A DNA stretch of 64,000 nucleotides from Adiantum capillus-veneris (lineage: Eukaryota > Streptophyta > Polypodiopsida > Polypodiales > Pteridaceae), in contig CM043962.1 of the NCBI GenBank assembly GCA_014529385.2, positions 38,595,098-38,659,097 on the forward strand, given 5' to 3'. Position 1 is the first letter of the stretch. Every line of letters starts with the position of its first letter. The notes below the pieces were generated by a model that did not search any database, was not told where the DNA came from, and saw only the letters and a list, made by a program, of their open reading frames with translations. Below are positions 1-8,830 of this stretch, piece by piece. The position numbers and the translations under genes are program-made.

Positions 1-232
1 TTCGAACCACCAAAAAGAAGACGCCATAGGAAATCCTATGCCGCATGGAAGAAGTTGTTGAAGCTTAAAAAGTTCAAAGAGGGAGGAAAGAACATCTGTT
101 TCCTTACCTACGATGGCACCTTTGGTGCTACAGACAAAGTCTTGGCCTTCATCCAACAACTTGATGTGGCATTTGGAGATGAGGGCTTCATGGAGTCCTC
201 TAAGATATGCCATGTAGCTATGCATTTTCAAA
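1..232 (+). pseudogene. LTR-retrotransposon gag, 5' part (open at window edge)
   Basis: The frame is open from base 1 to the CACTA insertion at 233. It encodes a basic stretch followed by a hydrophobic/aromatic segment containing TYDGTFGATDKVLAFIQQ, which looks like the capsid part of a plant retrotransposon gag. The same frame resumes after the CACTA element at 5248, so this is one gag cut in two. Family assignment rests on the downstream zinc knuckle and on general gag appearance. Ty3 versus Ty1 is not resolved. The 5' end lies outside the window. Confidence 0.6.
230..232. repeat. Target-site duplication AAA (left) of CACTA copy 1
   Basis: AAA here is repeated at 5248-5250 directly outside the right terminus. 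Counting one copy only, the interrupted gag frame continues across the element. That supports it as the true insertion scar. Confidence 0.8.
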
Positions 233-245
233 CACTACAACACTA

Positions 246-412
246 AATGAAGATATCGACGCGTATATATCGATAGCCATGCTTTTCCACACGTATATCG
301 ACGACATTAGCGGGCGTCGCTATACACGTCGCAGTGTGCGTCGATATACGCGTGGAAAGGCTTTTATTTGCCACGCGTATAGCGACACATATATCGACGC
401 GTATAGCGACGC
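246..412. repeat. CACTA copy 1, 5' subterminal repeats
   Basis: Short motifs such as ATATCGACGCGTATA, GTCGATATACGCGTGG and CGCGTATAGCGAC occur about six times in both orientations. The same motif family is present near the other end (about 5084-5232) and at both ends of copy 2. In EnSpm elements the subterminal repeats bind the TnpA protein. That role here is inferred by analogy. Confidence 0.8.
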
Positions 413-526
413 AAAAAAATTTGGGGGAAAAAAGCGAAACCCGTGCGCAGGGGCCATTTTCGCCTGCTCGGGTCTTGGCCGAAACCTGCTGCGCAGGTAT
501 TATGTCCATCTCCACCCTCCCCAACC

Positions 527-569
527 CCTCTCTCTCTCTCTCTCTCTCTACATCGTGTGTGTGTGTGTA

Positions 570-643
<74 letters not shown>

Positions 644-662
644 GTGTGTGTGTGTGTGTGTG

Positions 663-736
<74 letters not shown>

Positions 737-765
737 GTGTGCATGTGTGTGTGTAGGAAATAGAT

Positions 766-850
<85 letters not shown>
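527..850. repeat. Compound microsatellite (TC)n-(TG)n-(GA)n
   Basis: Long GA tracts are interrupted by short GT/TG tracts and a few variant bases. The block lies between the 5' subterminal repeats and the unique part of the CACTA element. Copy 2 has an equivalent block (about 37480-37612), so it belongs to the element's 5' region. Any ORF called in it is meaningless Ser-Leu or Arg-Glu repeat. Confidence 0.95.
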
Positions 851-1233
851 AATGTATGCTTAGGAAATTAAAATTAAAGAAAAAAAATTAAAGAGAGAAA
901 TGAAATGAAATGTTATATTAACGTCTTCGAAAGGCCAAAGTGACCTATGAGACATGAGACAAGAAAGTTACAATGTGATGGATCTGATACAAAGTCAGAG
1001 TAAGAAGATGACAAAATAAAATATTATGACATCCTAAACTGCTGGGTGTGGACTAAACGCCTAAACGAGCTAGTTGGGATAGGTAGATCTCCTCCATGGT
1101 CAGTACTCTGGCGTTGTGCATGTCGAGCCAAAGTGACCTAGTTAGATCCTCTGATGCAGCCTCTGTCGATGTTGTGTAGTCCTCCGCAGTCGTGGGCGTC
1201 TAGATCTCCCTAGATCAGTCGCTCGTTCGATCA
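851..1233. other. CACTA copy 1 5' non-coding region
   Basis: No coding region is visible. The segment, including the stretch around 905-955, is homologous in reverse complement to 37081-37460 of copy 2, which shows that it is element sequence. It probably holds the promoter and 5' UTR of the transposase gene. I see no motif that fixes a transcription start. Confidence 0.7.
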
Positions 1234-1323
1234 TTAGAGAGATAGGGAAGTAGAGAGCGAGAGAGGTAAGTAGAGAGAGAGAGAGAGAGAGAGATAGAAA
1301 ATAGAGAGATAGAGAAAGAGAGT

Positions 1324-1387
<64 letters not shown>

Positions 1388-1580
1388 TAGAGAGAAAGAG
1401 AGAGAGATAGGGAAGTGGAGCTCCAGGAGTTATGGCAGAGAAATAGGAAAATAGAGAAATAGAGAGAGATAGGAAAATAGGGAAATAGAGAGAGAACGAT
1501 AGATAGCAAGAGCGAGATCGAGAGAGAGAGAGAAAGAGAGATAGCGAGAGCGAGATCGAGAGAGAAAGAACAAGAGATAG
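1234..1580. repeat. (GA)n / (TA)n microsatellite block
   Basis: Irregular AGAG and TAGAGA tracts include a short (TA)n at 1324-1340. Copy 2 has a far larger block at the matching position (36220-37060), so most of the length difference in the 5' part of the two copies is simple-repeat change. Confidence 0.95.
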
Positions 1581-1861
1581 GGTACGTAGATAGAGAAGAA
1601 ACTATGGAACTACAAAAGGCAAAGGGGTTTTGCCTGCTACATGCATTGCCATGTACACCTGGGAGTGCACGTATGTGTCTACCCATATAGGATTTGACCA
1701 ATAAAGACGAGATTTTGACTCGGTGGTCCTGATCTCCGTACACCTCTGGACCGAGGTGTACGGAGATTGGGCAAGACTAGAGAATGCGAGGTAGTTTACA
1801 TTGTGAGGAGTATACATATATGTATATATATATATTAAAACAACATTCATAATCATTGTAG

Positions 1862-3194
1862 ATGGCAACGTCATCAACTAACATGGAGGAAAAGATTGCA
1901 TGCTCGTGCACGCTCTGCAAGTATCAAATCCTGCGCAAGCGTAGGATATGTAATGAGCATGTGCACAAGTACGGAGAGTTTGCTAGAGAAACCGTACAGA
2001 ATCTGCGATACGACTCCTACGGAACGGGCATTGATTTCCGTGACATAGCACCTACATCTGAGAGAGAGAGAAAAAAGATTATGCGTGAAGGTCCGACCAA
2101 TATAGAGCCACGGATGGAAGCAAAAAAGGGCTTACAGACAGAAGATGATGGCATGGAGGAGATGCTGGATGCCTTCTTCCAGACAAGCGAGGAGAACGCG
2201 AACGAAGCAGCACCAGAAGCAGTGCGCCTATCTCCTGAAGACATGTTGAGGAAGTTGGCACGTCAACCAATCTATGAAGGCGCCAAAATATTTGTGCTTC
2301 GTACTTGTCTGGCGTTTTTGAATCTTCAGTCAGTGTACGGGTGGTCAGATGCAAGCGTCACTGCTTTGTTTAGATACGTAATTTACAAAAGAGATTTTCT
2401 GATTGCAACGGTGATGTGCTTGGAGAGATTTTTAATTTAATGTGGCTTAAACAGGTTATTGCGGGAGCAACTTCTCCCAGCTGGCAATGAAATGCCCCCC
2501 TCCAGGACAGACGCAAAGCAACTTCTGACCTCAGTTGGCTTGGACTACAACAAGATTCATGCATGTCCAAATGATTGCATTCTTTCTCGCAATGAATTCG
2601 TAGATTGTCTGTCGTGTCCTAAGTGCGGAGCAATGCGCTACAAACAAGATGCAGTTGGCGAGACAGTGCCAGCTAAAGTGTTGCGACATTTCCCTATTAT
2701 TCCTAGGATAAAAAACATGTTTCGTTGTGGTTCCATTGCAAAGTTGATGCGGTGGCATTCTACGAATAGATCCACTGATGCAACATTTAGGGTGCCCGCT
2801 GATTCGAAGGCTTGGAGGCACATTGAAGATACCTTGCCACATTTTAAGAGTGAACTATGCAATTTGCGTTTGGGCATGGCAATGGATGGAGTCAATCCAT
2901 TTGGCTTGAGAAGCTCATCATGGAGCACTTGGCCTGTGTGCCTTATCAATTACAACCTCCCGCCGTGGCTTGCTATCAAGAAGGGTCATTTGATTTTAAG
3001 CTTGATTGTACCTGGTAAGTTCAAGGCAAAAAACATGGATGTTTATCTAGCTCCACTAGTTCAGGAGCTCTAGGAGTTATGGCATGGGATCGACATAGCA
3101 GATGCGGTTGAACCAGTAGAACAACAACATGCAAGGATCCATGGACTTCTTATGTGGACTATGCATGATTGGCCAGGATACGGAGAAGCTTCTG
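1862..3194 (+). pseudogene. CACTA transposase TnpD, 5' part (truncated)
   Basis: The ATG at 1862 starts a protein containing CSCTLCKYQ and EHVHKYGEF; the matching start is used in copy 2. Exon 1 runs to 2373, an 81-bp intron covers 2374-2454, and exon 2 continues with GLDYNKIHACPNDC, CPKCGAMRYK, PAKVLRHFPIIPR and NPFGLRSSSWSTWPV, the conserved core of plant Transposase_21 (EnSpm TnpD). Defects relative to copy 2: the intron donor is AT instead of GT; a TAG at 3071-3073 replaces CAG; and the gene ends in the second intron, where a deletion joins it to the TnpA-like gene. It cannot make full transposase. Confidence 0.9.
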
Positions 3195-3283
3195 GTAATG
3201 GTTATTGATTTACAAAATTCTCGCTATTCGCAAGCTCTTTGCCTTGGCCTGATTCATGCTATTTGCAAGCTCTTTGCCTTGGC
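3195..3283 (+). other. Deletion junction with 19-bp filler duplication
   Basis: The second TnpD intron donor (GTAATG at 3195) is present, but the acceptor and all downstream exons are missing. The 19-mer GCAAGCTCTTTGCCTTGGC occurs at 3230-3248 and again at 3265-3283, directly before the TnpA-like coding sequence. Copy 2 has about 2.25 kb between the equivalent points (roughly 34.57 to 32.32 kb). Confidence 0.85.
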
Positions 3284-4365
3284 TTCGTTACACGGAACAC
3301 GCCTGCTCAGATGGCAGAGGCTTCTCAATACTGGGTAGCCAGAGGCACGGGTACTACGCCTCCGGGCTTCACACCCGAGGGTCCGACGCCTAGGAGGGGG
3401 ACACCTACGGGGTTCAGGACGCCTATGGGTACGACGCCTTCTTCTCCCATCACGGCCGCTTCGACACCTAGGGGTGGGGCAGAGGCGGGTACGTCCTCAT
3501 CTCCGCATCACAGGCGCACTCGCCGATCTCGACGATCGTCAGGTGGAGGTGGTGGTTGCTGTGGAGGAGGGTCCACAGATGCTTCGACCCGTCCTCGCTC
3601 ACGACCCCCATCCTACCCAGGCACACCTCTCGAAACACCTCTTGGCACACCTCGGACACCTTGGGGGGCACACGATCCTAGTGCCTCCAAGCTCTATACT
3701 GTACGGGGAGATGGTTCTATTGACATGGATAGAGTCGGGACTGAGATGCGACAGCGGATTCGCCAGCTCGTGGAGCTGCAGTTTTCGACCAGCATTCTGA
3801 TGTCTTGGGATCAGCAAGAAAAGGAAAAAGTCACTTACATAGTGGAGACCATCCTATGAGAGTACCAGCCTGCTCCGGGTTCTTCTGTTGTTCCGGTGCG
3901 GTGGATCAAGGGTGTTGCACGGGACACCTTGAAACATCGATGAGATGCAGCTCGGAAGGCTTTCAGGACCAGCTCGCCAAAGCTTTTGGGCATCCCACAC
4001 GAGACGTGGCTGCAGATCAGGGAGGATGAGCGAACAGCGGCCACGCGGTTCAAACAGCAGCGTGAGGCCGTGCAGGTACGACAGATGACTAGGGGGACAT
4101 CTCATCTTGGCAGCGGAGGCTTCGGCACCTATCGCTATGAGTTTGTGAGTTTCTAATCCAATCTTAACTATGGCGTTTTTTAAAACACGATGAATCATGT
4201 ATTCTTATTACTTTGATTTTTGTATAAACACAGAATCTTGCGATGCATCAAGCTCCGACACGCGAGGAGGAGTCAGATGGATATCACAGAGGTATCTATG
4301 AAGTATTGAATGATCTTGAAGCTTCAGGAGAGCCTGTAGACTAGGAGGTCTTACAGTCTCGCTGA
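3284..4365 (+). pseudogene. CACTA second protein (TnpA-like / plant En-Spm Transposase_24 type)
   Basis: It starts inside the gene, at the segment equivalent to VTQMTPDRMAEASQYW of copy 2. A Thr/Pro/Gly-rich low-complexity part (TPEGPTPRRGTP) follows. The conserved C-terminal half includes MRQRIRQLVELQFSTS, GIPHETWLQIREDERT and QMTRGTSHLGSGGFG. An 89-bp intron (4145-4233, GTGAGT...ACAG) separates the last exon, which ends with LGLE-like residues EVLNDLEASGEP. Three stops are present where copy 2 has sense codons: TGA at 3857 (AGA), TGA near 3941 (CGA) and TAG at 4342 (TGG). The N-terminus is lost in the deletion. The assigned role, binding subterminal repeats, is by family analogy. Confidence 0.75.
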
Positions 4366-4555
4366 TCGCTTGAGGTGAGACATTAATATGTGTAAGTTGA
4401 TTTAATTAAGTCAGTATATGTGAAATAGTATCAATACTAATTTTGTGAGTTGTCTTATGTGCAAGTTGCGACACCTAGTCATTAGTGGACCATATTTCAT
4501 ATATATGCTTTGTGAGACACAGACACGCTTCTGTGTCTCTTTTTTGTACAAACAG
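4366..4555. other. CACTA copy 1 3' non-coding, no gene
   Basis: AT-rich sequence homologous in reverse complement to 31110-31300 of copy 2. It contains no ORF of note and is probably the 3' UTR of the TnpA-like gene. Confidence 0.6.
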
Positions 4556-4806
4556 TTATGTTCAGACAGTTATTGTTTCCCTTATGGTTATGATTATTGT
4601 CATTGTCATTGTATAGACAGTTATTGTTTCTCTTTCTGGTTATGCTTATGGTTATTGTTAATTTTTTTTATGGTTATGGTTATCTGCATTATGGTTTTGA
4701 TCAAAGTGGTTATAGCCGGTTATGGTTTTAAGTTATGGTTATGCTTTTAAGTTATGGTTATGGTTCGTTATGGTTATGCTTTTAAGTTATGGTTATGCTT
4801 TTCAGT
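4556..4806. repeat. Degenerate GGTTAT hexamer array in the CACTA 3' region
   Basis: Repeats of TTATGGTTATG with variants such as TTATGCTTTTAAG cover about 250 bp. The reverse-complement array is at 30835-31110 in copy 2, so it belongs to the family. It differs from the plant telomere repeat TTTAGGG. Confidence 0.85.
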
Positions 4807-4980
4807 TGGTACGGTTGTCTTTCATTGGCCTTAAATCTCATGTGAGATTCTACATGGATAGCATGTAGGAGGCGTATACATGATATGGTTTTTTTTGAAA
4901 AGTTTATGTAAAAACAAAGGGAACTCTGTCGAAATTTTTGTGCGCGGGAGCATGGTTGATATTTTGGTGCTGCTCTCTTT

Positions 4981-5064
4981 CTTGGGCAGAGGGCGGGAAG
5001 TCTGGCTGTGGCTGTGTCCATCTTTTAACTGGGCACAGGCCAGGCTACCTGCCCTCTACCCAAG
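4981..5064. repeat. Large imperfect hairpin in the CACTA 3' subterminal region
   Basis: CTTGGGCAGAGGGC is mirrored by GCCCTCTACCCAAG, and GGCTGTGGCTGTG is partly mirrored by GGGCACAGGCCAGGC. The structure recurs at 30564-30647 in copy 2, with the outer arms even better paired. Its role is unknown. Confidence 0.8.
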
Positions 5065-5083
5065 AAATTTTTTTTCTGTTATG

Positions 5084-5232
5084 GTCGTCGCTATGTGTGT
5101 GGCAATCTGCGTTGCTATATGCGTGGCAATCTGCGTCTCTATACGCGTCTATACCTGCGTCGCAAATAGCGATTGGTTTCACAGCGACGCGTATAGCGAC
5201 GCTCCGCATCGATATCTACGTCGATGACACCT
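5084..5232. repeat. CACTA copy 1, 3' subterminal repeats
   Basis: Repeated GTGGCAATCTGCGT, CTATACGCGTCTATA, GCGACGCGTATAGCGACG and CGATATCTACGTCG units precede the terminal TTGTAGTG. They share the core of the 5' subterminal repeats. Confidence 0.8.
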
Positions 5233-5247
5233 TATTTTGTTGTAGTG

Positions 5248-5891
5248 AAAAGTCTGCCAGGAAATGGTGGTCTAGCCTATGGGCGAACAGTGAATTTCCA
5301 CAAACATGGAAAGCTTTAAGAGTTTTCATCTCATGAAGCAATTTTTGGCTACCGATGCCAAAGACAAAGTACTCACACCGAATGGTGACGCTTGAAGCTC
5401 TCTTCCTACGAATCTATTCATAAATATGTAGACATGTTTTGGAACTTACATCTCAAAGCCACTGTCTTCAAAAAGATGGATTTGGAGAGCAAAAAGAACA
5501 ATTTTGTGCGGTTTTAACTAAATATATGGCGGAGTATGTCAACCCCCAAAGGCCACGTACCATATCTGAGGTCATACACCATTGGCATGGTGGATTCACA
5601 AATCAATTTCCAACAAGGGGTTAAGAGAAATATTAAGCCCACGGAGAACAAGGACCATAATAACGAGCACAAGGGGAAGGACAATTTCCAATGGTCTCCT
5701 AAAGGCAACACCAACAACAATAAAGCTAAGGAGAAGGGAGTTTATAAAGGAAAAAATAAACTCTCTCCTAAAGAGCTTGAGCGTTATCATAAAGATAACC
5801 GGTGTTTCAAGTGTGGGGAGCAAGGGCATGCCTATCGTGCTTATCCCCACAAGAGTACACAAAATGAGCCTCCTAGAGCTACCTTGGTCGA
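5248..5891 (+). pseudogene. LTR-retrotransposon gag, 3' part with degenerate zinc knuckle
   Basis: This continues the gag interrupted at 232. The first part shows an in-frame stop after about 85 bp (TCATGA near 5333) and frameshifts. A Lys/Asn-rich basic linker (about 5630-5780) follows, then a CCHC-like knuckle CFKCGEQGHAYRAY at about 5800-5845. The last position is Tyr instead of Cys, so the knuckle is damaged. Coding similarity stops near 5890, where an LTR-like sequence beginning TGTTGGG starts. Confidence 0.7.
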
Positions 5892-6848
5892 TGTTGGGAG
5901 ACGTTGTAGCATAACCTAATCGCAACCCACACAAAATTATCAAATCCGTGGATCGAAAACCCGGAAAAGGGGATGGAAGCACAAGCATCAGATGAATAGA
6001 AATAGAGGATTCAAGAGATCACCTCTCCAATGCAAGTAGAGATTAGCCCTAGGAAGACTAACTCTAAACAAATCACTAATCAATCAACTCCTACACACAT
6101 CAAGTTCACTGAAGTCTGACTTACCATAGACTAGAAACCCCAAGCACACTAATGATAAGCACGCACTAATTACATTGGTGTTGGCCTCTCCAATCACCAC
6201 ATGTCAATCACGACACTTCAACAATAGCTACACACACGAGGTGAATGGTGCTAGAGTTCCATAAAACCTATCTAGACACAAGCAAACAATAGGGCACACA
6301 CACTCATTACAAAATTAAGATCCAACTTAATCAACCTCATTAGTGATGCTAAATATCACAAATGTAATTCTTATAGAAGAATAGGAGTGGTTAATATCAA
6401 GAAGTACATACCTCTTTCAAATCTAGAATAATGAGAGTGTAATACTACTTCATGACATAATGAACTGTAGAGAAGAAGTAGACTAATGAGAAAATAGGAA
6501 TTACATTAGTTAAGAAGAGCTTACTCTAATTACAAATGGATTAGCACTAGCCTCTTAAGCATAGGCATTAAGCTCAAGGTTAAGCCATAGAGTGAACACT
6601 CAAGAGAGAGGGAGCTCTGAAAAGTGGATCCTCAAGAATGAAGCCTCCTTGCATAAAGGCTTCCTTTTAAAGGCTTTCACCACAATCCCTTCTACTATGG
6701 GTTTAAGCTTGAGCCTCTAGCTAGCATATACGACTTTGGAACTCCAAATGAGGCCAAGACTTATACAAAGGGAGTGGAAAATATTGTGATATCCATAGCA
6801 TATCTCCCGCTTGATGACCGGTGTAGCCTGTGTTAGCTATTGCTAACA
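5892..6848 (-). mobile_element. Candidate LTR (3' LTR of a minus-strand retrotransposon)
   Basis: On the minus strand it reads TGTTAGCAATAGC ... CCCAACA, a TG...CA pair with a short inverted repeat. At its upstream edge lies a purine tract (6849-6860). The left edge falls inside the gag zinc-knuckle ORF. The matching 5' LTR is not found in the window, so the left boundary is tentative. No coding region is seen inside. Confidence 0.5.
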
Positions 6849-6860
6849 TTCTCCCCTTCC
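6849..6860 (-). other. Polypurine tract
   Basis: The minus strand reads GGAAGGGGAGAA immediately before TGTTAGC, the usual polypurine tract and 3' LTR arrangement. A short coding tail precedes it. Confidence 0.65.
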
Positions 6861-6975
6861 TAATTCGGCACACGTCCTCGTGTGCCAGTGAAGCAAGACA
6901 TAGTGACATGGTAGAAAGCAAGTCCATGGAAGAAATGTTGAGCTGCAAAACATAAGAATAAGTAATAAGCATCAA
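6861..6975 (-). pseudogene. 3' coding tail of an LTR retrotransposon
   Basis: The short minus-strand reading SLAHEDVCRIRKGRM runs into the polypurine tract. Plant gypsy-type elements often end their internal region this way. No conserved domain is visible, so only the position supports the call. Confidence 0.35.
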
Positions 6976-7488
6976 AGTCCACCAAGAATGAATAAAACAT
7001 GAAGCACAATGAACAATAAAGTGAATTTTTGGCTTCTAAAAGATGGGTAAATCATAGTCAAAAGCTAGACAACATAAAGCAAAAAAAACCTAGCTATCAT
7101 GAAGATTAAACCACTTGAAATTTTAGTTTTATGCATGAAACACAAGCAATCAATTATGACCCTAGGCTAATGCAAGTTCATAAACCTACTAGCCTAAAAA
7201 CTATGTGACCAATGTTAATAAATCATTCAAGTCTATCATATCTACGGGCTATAAAAAAGCTCCTAATCTATTAGTACATTGTCAAAGCTTTTTGAAACTC
7301 ATGAAAGTTTGTTTTTGTCATTCATTGAAAAAGTAAATCACAACACAAGGCTACCACCCCAAGGCAAGTCTAGGTATGACTATCGGATCCTTGAACCTTT
7401 AAGAATTGGTTCCAAAAGCCTACTAGCCCACCAAAATGCTAAGGTTCCAAAATTCAAAGGTTGTGTCCAAAGGGTTAAAGCTTAGGAT
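6976..7488. other. No gene seen
   Basis: AT-rich sequence with short ORFs only. No domain or repeat is recognised, and it may be internal sequence of the neighbouring LTR element. Confidence 0.5.
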
Positions 7489-8830
7489 AAATTGGGTGGT
7501 TTGTGTACTCTCCAAAGTCAACACACATCCCTACACATGAGGGGGCGAGCCCTAAAGGTAGGGGGATGAGAGAGAAAGACTAAAAAACTTACACACACAT
7601 ACAAGCTCCCATTTTAACACAAAGGGCATAAAGGACACATGTCAGATGCCTAAGCTAGTTGCTCCCAAAGTGTGCTGAATTCCTATTGGATGACCCTTGA
7701 AGTGGACCAATGAGAATTAAGCTAGAGTAAATTTAGTCTAATTAATTTTAAAACACTTAATAAAAAGAACCAATGAAAATTAAGTCTCCTGGATGATTAT
7801 TGGACAGCCCGTGAAGGGGTCCAATAGGAATTGAGCAGCCCAATGGGCTACTTAATTCCTATTGGCCAGAATGGGGAAAGGTCCAATGGGGATTTAATTC
7901 ATTTAAATCAATTAAGTTTAATTGATAAAGCTCTCTCAAAAAGGGAAAGAGGGACACATGTCAGAAGGCTCTTCAATTTACCCCTATTTTCCTATTGGCT
8001 AAGCTTGGCACTGTCCAATGGGGAGCCTGTAAGAGCAAATAGCAAGAGGGCTCGCCCAAGAGAGAGAGGGGGCTGATTTTTGCAAGGATTATCACACACA
8101 CACTCACACAATGTCATGTGTAAAGAAAGAGAAGAATATCTCTTCCCAAGATTTAATGGAGAGCTCATCACCTACTCCAAGCTTGTGAGATAGAAGCCTA
8201 CATCGACACACTCTTGGCATGTGGATGCAAATCCAACCAAGAGCCAAGCTTCAATGCATTCTCATCTCCTCTACCATGCTAATTACTAAGCTAAGCTATG
8301 CTAATATGAGTGATTATGTGAGGAGATGTACATCTTTCTCGTAAGGTACTCCTTCTTCCTCTCAATCTACTCTCATACCCTGCTAGCTCTCACCATCTTC
8401 GAAGGTGTGTGAGGTCTTGGGTCTGAGACCGGGGATAATTGATGTTGTGTTTGCTAAGTGTTTTGCTTAGTGCATGAAGCTTTCATCTTCATTGCACTAT
8501 CTAGTCTTGAAGGAACACAAAGAATTGTATTGTACAATGTCTCTCTTGATGGGAGAAACCATAATACAAAGCCTTTTGGAGGGGGGATCGGCTCCATGCA
8601 AATCCGGTCCTCAACTATTGTCAATAGCTTAATTTCTCTCTCTTTTGAAATTATTGTTGATGCTATCTAACTAGGTGTTATTCTTTTTGTTGCTCTCTCC
8701 ACCCAAGCACTCTTGTAATTCTCATTAGGAATCTATTCTAATGAAATTCCCACTATGTTCATGCTAATTTCTACTACACACAAGTTTTTAGGCCATTAAA
8801 TGTTACACGCAATAGGTTACTACTAGGGCG
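7489..8830 (+). repeat. LTR-like dispersed repeat, copy A (plus)
   Basis: The segment is homologous in reverse complement to about 54030-55400. Shared landmarks include CATCCCTACACA near 7530, TTGGATTTGCAT-type sequence near 8230 (GGATGCAAATCCAACC), GTCTTGGGTCTGAGAC near 8414 and GGATCGGCTCCATGCA near 8586. Length and composition suggest an LTR. I found no primer site next to it, so the element type is open. The small ORFs inside are not supported. Confidence 0.65.

Larger units (their letters stand above)
233..5247 (+). mobile_element. CACTA (EnSpm-type) DNA transposon, copy 1, internally deleted
   Basis: The left end begins CACTACAACAC and the right end finishes TTGTTGTAGTG, an inverted terminal repeat with the CACTA signature. 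Both sides are flanked by AAA (230-232 and 5248-5250), the 3-bp target duplication expected of this superfamily. Inside are a TnpD-type transposase 5' half, a TnpA-like gene, GC-rich subterminal repeats at both ends and large microsatellites. The element is 5015 bp, against 7570 bp for the related copy at 30374-37943. It lacks the middle and 3' part of TnpD, so it is non-autonomous. Confidence 0.93.

Noticed and set aside
207-763. ORFs rich in Ser-Leu, Arg-Glu or Cys-Val repeats
   Set aside because: They are translations of GA/CT/GT microsatellites and CACTA subterminal repeats, not genes. The same applies to 36403-37083, 37455-37855 and 46752-47257.
4556-4806. Telomere-like repeat
   Set aside because: The unit is GGTTAT with many variants, not the plant telomere TTTAGGG. 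It occurs at the same place in both CACTA copies, so it is element sequence.
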